The notes below the pieces were generated by a model that made no database searches, had not been told where the DNA came from, and saw only the letters and a list, made by a program, of their open reading frames with translations. From NCBI GenBank assembly GCA_964550795.1, contig CAZKBH010000006.1:1-64000 (forward strand): 64,000 nucleotides of DNA. Reading direction: 5' to 3'. How positions within the stretch are numbered: the first letter of the stretch is position 1; the number at the start of each line of letters is the position of its first letter. Of the stretch, positions 59,261 to 64,000 are shown piece by piece. The DNA is from M3007 sp964550795. Its GTDB lineage: Bacteria > Bacteroidota > Bacteroidia > Chitinophagales > Saprospiraceae. The translations under genes and the position numbers were made by a program.

Positions 59261-60241
59261 TCAGGCTGCCATTTCAGCCGCTTCTTTTGGGGCTTTATTA
59301 GGCGGCTGCCAGCCTTTAAGTTTCTTCAATAACTTGTATAATTTCAGGTTTAGGGAAGGATTTGCGGTAAAAAAATGGCCGTTTAGCGTGAGCCATTCTT
59401 TTTCTTTTTTTAAGGTTCGGATTTCCTTGTACAGCAATTTTCTAGCGCGATCAAAGGGCGCTCGCCAGTAGATGGCTCTATCCGTCATGGCAAAACCTTC
59501 CTTGCAGGTTCCTTTCAAGGAAAGATCCCCGATGAAAAACACCTTTTCCCCCCGCTCGGCAAACAAGAAATTTTTACAGGCATTGGTCAGCAATTCGCTG
59601 CGCATGGAAATGAAGTCAAAGTGAAACACTTCCTGCTCCCGTTCAAAATCCAGAAAATCTTGAATCATGCGCCAGGTATCGGTTTTGCCGGACTGCGCTT
59701 TTTCGTACTTCAATATTTCCGGCGGCAAAATCACGCCGTTCAAATCAGGGCAATATTGAATGATGAAAAAATCCAGTAGTCCTTCAAACGACCGGCCAAT
59801 CCGTTGGTCAATTTCTGGCAAACCCTCGCTCCCAAATCGCTCCCATTGAATTAGGGCGTCTTCTCCGATTTGCTCTGCCCTGAGTTCATAAATTTCCCTA
59901 AAATGCGATTGATAAAAACGCTCCACGTAGTCGCTGTATTTAGCAACATCGTGCTCTTCTTCCACCCGGCGACGCAAACTCCTGAAAAACAAGGCTTTAA
60001 CTTGTTCCGTCAGCGTGTCTGGATCAAAATCAAGCGCGTAAATGGGTTCGTAACGCTTTAATTCCACGCGTTGTTTCCCTTCAAAATGGAAGCCGCAGTG
60101 GTGGCAAAAAACAGAGGGCAGCGGACTCTGCTCGTGGCAGGCCGGGCAGGGTTTCATGCGTTCGGCAATTTTATCACCGCAACGATTGCAGAATTTAGAG
60201 CCGGGTATAATGTCGGCAGCGCAGTTGGGACAAAGATTCAT
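59261..60241 (-). CDS. Zinc-ribbon protein of unknown function
   Basis: A 326-residue cytoplasmic protein. Two or three zinc-ribbon knuckles lie at the N-terminus: LCPNCAADI with KFCNRCGDK, PCPACHEQS with FCHHCGFHF (residues 3-55). The remaining 270 residues are mostly helical with AMTDRAIYWRAPFDRARKLL and LNGHFFTANPSLNLKLYKLL near the end, possibly a PH-like fold. No named family could be given. Start MNLCPNCAADI at 60241 is chosen because the first knuckle begins right there. Confidence 0.75.
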   Translation of the reverse strand: MNLCPNCAADIIPGSKFCNRCGDKIAERMKPCPACHEQSPLPSVFCHHCGFHFEGKQRVELKRYEPIYALDFDPDTLTEQVKALFFRSLRRRVEEEHDVAKYSDYVERFYQSHFREIYELRAEQIGEDALIQWERFGSEGLPEIDQRIGRSFEGLLDFFIIQYCPDLNGVILPPEILKYEKAQSGKTDTWRMIQDFLDFEREQEVFHFDFISMRSELLTNACKNFLFAERGEKVFFIGDLSLKGTCKEGFAMTDRAIYWRAPFDRARKLLYKEIRTLKKEKEWLTLNGHFFTANPSLNLKLYKLLKKLKGWQPPNKAPKEAAEMAA

Positions 60242-60357
60242 GGCTTTTAATAAAGTTGAATCGTGGAATTCACGCTGCAAATATAAAACAAATAGTTTTT
60301 ATTGTTTGAAATAATTTGTTTTTTTTGGCTTATTGCTGACGGCTTCGTCCTGCGTAT

Positions 60358-60441
60358 CCCGGAACGCTGTTCCGGGCGTATTCCCGCCCCCACGCCCGGA
60401 ACAGCGTTCCGGGATACATTTACACGGAACAGCGTTCCGGG
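60358..60441. repeat. Cluster of three GGAACGCTGTTCC-type palindromes
   Basis: Copies at 60358-60376, 60395-60413 (inverted) and 60424-60441, just beyond the msrA stop. They are the same family as at 512-939 and 34759-34830; the first two flank a CGCCCCCACGCC stretch as an inverted pair. Confidence 0.85.
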
Positions 60442-60448
60442 ATACATA

Positions 60449-61108
60449 TTATTTCAGCAAATTAGGGAATTGCGCTTTCATCCGGTTTAAGCGCGGGATG
60501 GAAACATTGCGCACATAGCCGTTTTGTGGGTTGTTTTTTTCGTAGTTCTGGTGGTAGGCTTCTGCCGGGTAAAACACCTTGAACGCCTCAATAATGACCG
60601 CAATGGGTTTTTCATACTTACCCGATTCGTCCAACTGTTTTTTGTATTGCACGGCGAGGCTGTGCTCGTTTTCGTTTCGGTAAAAAATCACAGAACGGTA
60701 GGAATCACCTTTGTCGGGGCCCTGGCCATTCACTTGGGTGGGGTCTTGTGAAGCGAAATAAACCTCCAGCAGGGTCTGGTAGGAAATGATGTTTGGGTCG
60801 TAGTACACTTGCACGGTTTCAGTGTGGCCGGTGGTGTGGGTACAAACCTCTTCATAGGTCGGATTTTCGGTATGACCGCCCGAGTAGCCGGATTCGGCCT
60901 CTTTAACCCCTTTCAGACTTTCAAAAATGGCTTCAACACACCAAAAACACCCGGAAGCAAATACGGCGGTGTCTAATTTTCCATACACCGTTGTATCTGG
61001 GTGAGCGGTATCGGCATTGGCTTTTTCAACTGGTTTGCCAGAAAATACGTCGCAGGAATACAACAATGCAGTGAGGGTGAGCAGGGAAAAAATGATTTTT
61101 TTTGACAT
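60449..61108 (-). CDS. msrA: Peptide methionine sulfoxide reductase MsrA, lipoprotein form
   Basis: A 219-residue lipoprotein with lipobox LLYSCD (Cys19) and an MsrA domain: FASGCFWCVEAIFESLKGVK with the catalytic Cys, SGYSGGHTENPTYEEVCTHT, GHTETVQVYYDPNIISYQTL and FFASQDPTQ-like FASQDPTQVNGQGPDKGDS, then YRSVIFYRN. It reduces methionine-S-sulfoxide, here in the envelope, as in several Bacteroidota. The start MSKKIIFSLLTLTALLYS at 61108 restores the signal peptide. REP-like palindromes follow its stop. Confidence 0.93.
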   Translation of the reverse strand: MSKKIIFSLLTLTALLYSCDVFSGKPVEKANADTAHPDTTVYGKLDTAVFASGCFWCVEAIFESLKGVKEAESGYSGGHTENPTYEEVCTHTTGHTETVQVYYDPNIISYQTLLEVYFASQDPTQVNGQGPDKGDSYRSVIFYRNENEHSLAVQYKKQLDESGKYEKPIAVIIEAFKVFYPAEAYHQNYEKNNPQNGYVRNVSIPRLNRMKAQFPNLLK

Positions 61109-61206
61109 GGTTGGGTGATTTTTAATTTCGTGAAGTTGATTGCACCGTGCCCTTAAATAAAAGAGTGTTAAGTGGGCAAAATCGGTTCTCTGGCAGGGGT
61201 TTGTCA

Positions 61207-61899
61207 CTACGCTCCTTTCTGGTACTGTTCCCACAGATCGGGGCGGCGGCTTTGGGTTCTTTCCAAACTTTGCTCGTAGCGCCATTCGCCAATGTTTTTT
61301 TCATGGCCGGAAAGCAGGATTTCTGGTACGGCCATTCCTTCCCAAACTGCCGGACGGGTGTACACCGGAGGTGCCAGCAAATCATCCTGAAAACTGTCGA
61401 AAAGTGCCGAGGTTTCATCGTTGAGTACCCCGGGAATTAGCCGCCCCACGGAGTCCACAATCACCGCAGCCGCCAGTTCACCACCCGAAAGCACGTAATC
61501 TCCGATGCTGATTTCCAAGGTAACATATTTTTGGCGAATGCGTTCATCAATGCCTTTGTAATGTCCGCAGATGATGATCAGATTTCCCTTCATACTCAAT
61601 TGATTACAAAGGTTTTGCTCAAGTCGTTGACCATCGGGACTGGTATAAATAATGGCATCATAACTGCGTTCTGCGAGCAATTTTTCGATACAGGCGGCTA
61701 AGGGTTCCGGCCGCATCACCATACCAGCGCCGCCGCCAAATTGGTAATCATCCACCTGACGATTTTTACCCAATCCAAAATCACGCAATTGGTGCAAATA
61801 AACCTCCAGCAGGCCTTTGTCTTTGGCGCGTTGCATGATGGAGTGATTAAGCGGACTTTCCAGAAGTTCCGGGAGCACAGAGATAATATCGAATCGCAT
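61207..61899 (-). CDS. trmD: tRNA (guanine-N1)-methyltransferase
   Basis: A 230-residue SPOUT methyltransferase: MRFDIISVLPELLESPLNHS, VDDYQFGGGAGMVMRPEPLA, ICGHYKGIDERIRQKYVTLE, ISIGDYVLSGGELAAAVIVD with the trefoil knot, and VPEILLSGHEKNIGEWRYEQ. It makes m1G37 in tRNAs for Leu, Pro and Arg and prevents frameshifting. The bases upstream read TTTGCCGACCTTCGCC, a degenerate promoter. Ribosomal protein genes that often accompany trmD are absent here. Confidence 0.97.
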   Translation of the reverse strand: MRFDIISVLPELLESPLNHSIMQRAKDKGLLEVYLHQLRDFGLGKNRQVDDYQFGGGAGMVMRPEPLAACIEKLLAERSYDAIIYTSPDGQRLEQNLCNQLSMKGNLIIICGHYKGIDERIRQKYVTLEISIGDYVLSGGELAAAVIVDSVGRLIPGVLNDETSALFDSFQDDLLAPPVYTRPAVWEGMAVPEILLSGHEKNIGEWRYEQSLERTQSRRPDLWEQYQKGA

Positions 61900-61961
61900 A
61901 GTGGGGCGAAGGTCGGCAAAAATGCCAATTGGCGGTGGTGTACAATATTCTGAAACCTTAT

Positions 61962-62000
61962 AAAAAGCGCGCCGCGCACTCAGAAGAGTACGCGGCGCGC
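61962..62000 (-). terminator. Terminator of the TonB-dependent receptor gene
   Basis: A perfect 10-base GC stem GCGCGCCGCG/CGCGGCGCGC with a 14-base loop, followed on the minus strand by TTTTTAT; it lies 69 bases after the receptor stop. Confidence 0.85.
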
Positions 62001-62069
62001 AAATATTTGCTATCGGATGATTTGTCCTGTTCGGACATCTCTGCGATAGATTTAGGTATGAACCTTAGC

Positions 62070-64000
62070 TTAGAAGTTCAAACGAAGGCCCAACTGTGCC
62101 TGCCAAATCGAGCTAATAATACCTGATTCGTCAATGTTCCAAACCGTATTGGTTGGTTTTCTGAACGTGAATTCAGGATTTCCAGTGCTTGAGTTATTGC
62201 CTTTGTAGGTGATCAGGTTGTAATTGTCGTTTGAAACGAAGAAACGACGACCCCAATCAGCTTTCAACATATTGCCGAAGTTGAAGATGTCCAAAGAAAT
62301 TTGAACACCACGCTTGCGACCACCCATTTCGATGTTGAATTCCTGCATCACTTTCACGTCGAAGATGTTGGTGAAAGGAGTCCGGCGGGCATTGCGTTCA
62401 GCGTAGTTGCCGCGATTGGCTTTCAGGTACTCATCCCCTTCGATAAACTCATTCAAGGCAGACCACTGTTCAGCAGCAGTACCCAAAACATTGTCATTCA
62501 CCAGATTGATATCAGACAGTTGTTCAGGGATGTAAATCAGGTCTTGACCGTTGGCGTTGCTGTTTCTAACCAGATTGCCAGAATACGTGTAAGAGAAACG
62601 TTGTCCAGATTCGCCTGTGTAGAACACGGAGAAAGTGGTTGCGCCACCCATTTTAGAACCGTAACGGATGGTTTTAGACGCGAAAGCGATTACGCGTGAA
62701 CCCAAATCGAAATCAGAGTACGAGAGTGGCAAGGTGTTTTGACCGTTTACACTTTCGTTGAATAACCAGTTAGAGGAGTTCTGCGAAGAAGTACCGTCAT
62801 TGATGGTTCTGGTTTGGCCGTACGTGTAGGCCAAAGAACCTACCCAGCCATTGGTGAATGGCTTTTGCAGTTGAGCGGTAAGGCTGTAAGTATTGCCCTG
62901 GTTAGTGTTGTAGCCCAAAATCGCATCCGTAAACTGATTACTGATGAACGTATTTGGGTAAACATTGCGATTATCAGGACCACCTTGCAAAGTGGTAGTA
63001 GGTTGAGTACGGTTGACATTCTGGTAAACGATGTTGTTCAAGGTTTTGGAGTAAATACCTTCCAAGGTACCAACCAAGCCTAAAGGCAACTTAGCGTCGA
63101 GTGCCAAGCTGGTACGGAACGTTTGTGGGTATTTAAAATCCTTGGCGAACAAGTCAATCTGCGCTGCACTGGCAGTTTTACCAAAATCTTCGTTCGTGTA
63201 CTGATTGTTGATATCCGGAGAGTACACGAAATCTGGAGTATTGTTAATGTCAGTAGCAGTAGCGGTTACCGATGCCAACAATACGCCGTTGTTGGTGAAC
63301 ATACCACCTGGCCATACGAAAGGAATACGGCTGGTGAAAACACCTGCGCCACCACGCAACACCAGGCTGCGGTCGCCATTTACGTCAAAATTGAAGCCCA
63401 AACGTGGGGAGAACAACAACTGTGTGGCTGGAGACTTGCCTGCAACTGCGCCGCGGAGATCATACCCTGCAGCAGCCATTTTTTGTCCTTCTGTTTCATT
63501 AAATTTTGTTGCTTCGGTTGGATTGTCCAGGAACATTGGAATATCTACGCGCAAGCCCAGGGAAGCCGTGAATCTTTTGCTGAAGGAGTACTTGTCTTGT
63601 GCGTAGAAGCCCAACTGAAGTGCTTTAAAATCAGCTGCTGCTTGAGCACCGTCTTCCGCGATATCGCCATCAATCAGCGAGTAGGTGCGGTTGTATAGGT
63701 TTGGCCGTTCTCCGTTCAGGAATGCATCCAGCGTGCCGTAACGATACACACCATAAGATTGACGAATGAACAAATTGTACATGTCAAAAAACTCATTGTG
63801 TGTACCAAAAGTCAATTGGTGTTTGCCTTTGTAAATGTTGAAATTGTTGGTCAGGGTGAAAATCTTCTGCTCCAAAATGTTTGCAGTCGAAAACTGTTCA
63901 CTACCTGCCTGGATAGAGCCAGCGCCGTCAATGATATTGAGGAACGGACGTGGAGAACCCACCGGATCACGGTCGTCATTCACATTTGTGAAGCTGACGA
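62070..64000 (-). CDS. TonB-dependent receptor, C-terminal part (5' partial, Oar-like)
   Basis: The frame runs off the right edge; about 640 C-terminal residues are present. They form a beta-barrel with typical strands: NNFNIYKGKHQLTFGTHNEF, KRFTASLGLRVDIPMFLDNP, LLFSPRLGFNFDVNGDRSLV, RGGAGVFTSRIPFVWPGGMF, KAKWGRRFF-like and a terminal SSIWQAQLGLRLNF with final Phe. This matches Oar-like TonB-dependent receptors of Bacteroidota. The plug domain and carboxypeptidase-regulatory region lie outside the window, so no substrate can be given. A strong terminator follows. Confidence 0.88.
   Translation of the reverse strand, partial: VSFTNVNDDRDPVGSPRPFLNIIDGAGSIQAGSEQFSTANILEQKIFTLTNNFNIYKGKHQLTFGTHNEFFDMYNLFIRQSYGVYRYGTLDAFLNGERPNLYNRTYSLIDGDIAEDGAQAAADFKALQLGFYAQDKYSFSKRFTASLGLRVDIPMFLDNPTEATKFNETEGQKMAAAGYDLRGAVAGKSPATQLLFSPRLGFNFDVNGDRSLVLRGGAGVFTSRIPFVWPGGMFTNNGVLLASVTATATDINNTPDFVYSPDINNQYTNEDFGKTASAAQIDLFAKDFKYPQTFRTSLALDAKLPLGLVGTLEGIYSKTLNNIVYQNVNRTQPTTTLQGGPDNRNVYPNTFISNQFTDAILGYNTNQGNTYSLTAQLQKPFTNGWVGSLAYTYGQTRTINDGTSSQNSSNWLFNESVNGQNTLPLSYSDFDLGSRVIAFASKTIRYGSKMGGATTFSVFYTGESGQRFSYTYSGNLVRNSNANGQDLIYIPEQLSDINLVNDNVLGTAAEQWSALNEFIEGDEYLKANRGNYAERNARRTPFTNIFDVKVMQEFNIEMGGRKRGVQISLDIFNFGNMLKADWGRRFFVSNDNYNLITYKGNNSSTGNPEFTFRKPTNTVWNIDESGIISSIWQAQLGLRLNF

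Overview
The window comes from a member of the Bacteroidota, most likely the Saprospiraceae or a close relative (inference). The evidence is the promoters (a -7 element TAnnTTTG with a TTTG-like -33 box), the lack of clear Shine-Dalgarno sequences, a type IX secretion (T9SS) sorting domain, a PorP/SprF plus PorE-like pair, an Oar-like TonB-dependent receptor, and a 14-subunit nuo locus with a short NuoG. A run of ten Ns at 16390-16399 shows that the sequence is a scaffold.

Layout. 1-13.4 kb: the tail of a T9SS-secreted protein, a YfhO-like membrane protein, an alpha/beta hydrolase, a porin fragment, small envelope proteins, a helix-hairpin-helix/beta-barrel protein, a NifU-type scaffold, and the PorE-like/PorP pair. 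13.7-19.1 kb: a family 9 glycosyltransferase, a short asparaginase-like protein, a small double-glycine-leader peptide beside the assembly gap, a MerR/B12-domain regulator and a THUMP RNA methyltransferase. 19.1-39.4 kb: complex I, all 14 subunits (nuoA to nuoN) on the minus strand in canonical order. It is interrupted by unrelated genes: three SH3-like envelope proteins, two DUF2750 paralogues, a GxxExxY protein, a UPF0175/DUF3368 and a DUF433/DUF5615 toxin-antitoxin pair (both toxins broken), an RlaP-type nucleotidyltransferase and an S4 protein. 39.5-64 kb: mainly housekeeping genes (ftsE, sucC, sixA-like, purQ, miaA, recQ, aroK, tRNA-His, msrA, trmD), with a response regulator, two SGNH hydrolases, an ABC exporter, a thioesterase and a glycosyltransferase. 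The right edge cuts a TonB-dependent receptor.

The least ordinary content lies between genes. There are at least five repeat families: (1) 33-bp palindromes of fixed 16-1-16 geometry but different sequence, mostly just downstream of stop codons; (2) a REP-like 19-bp palindrome in clusters of three; (3) a motif containing ACCTCGGAGAGGTC, in three direct copies and one inverted pair; (4) 9-bp tandem repeats of the type CATTGACCA/CATTAATCA, placed in the sense strand just upstream of yfhO-like, nuoI and sucC; (5) CGCAGAGACG-type repeats around the GxxExxY gene. The small peptide at 16500-16706 has a double-glycine leader, its own promoter and its own terminator, and is the best candidate for an undescribed product.
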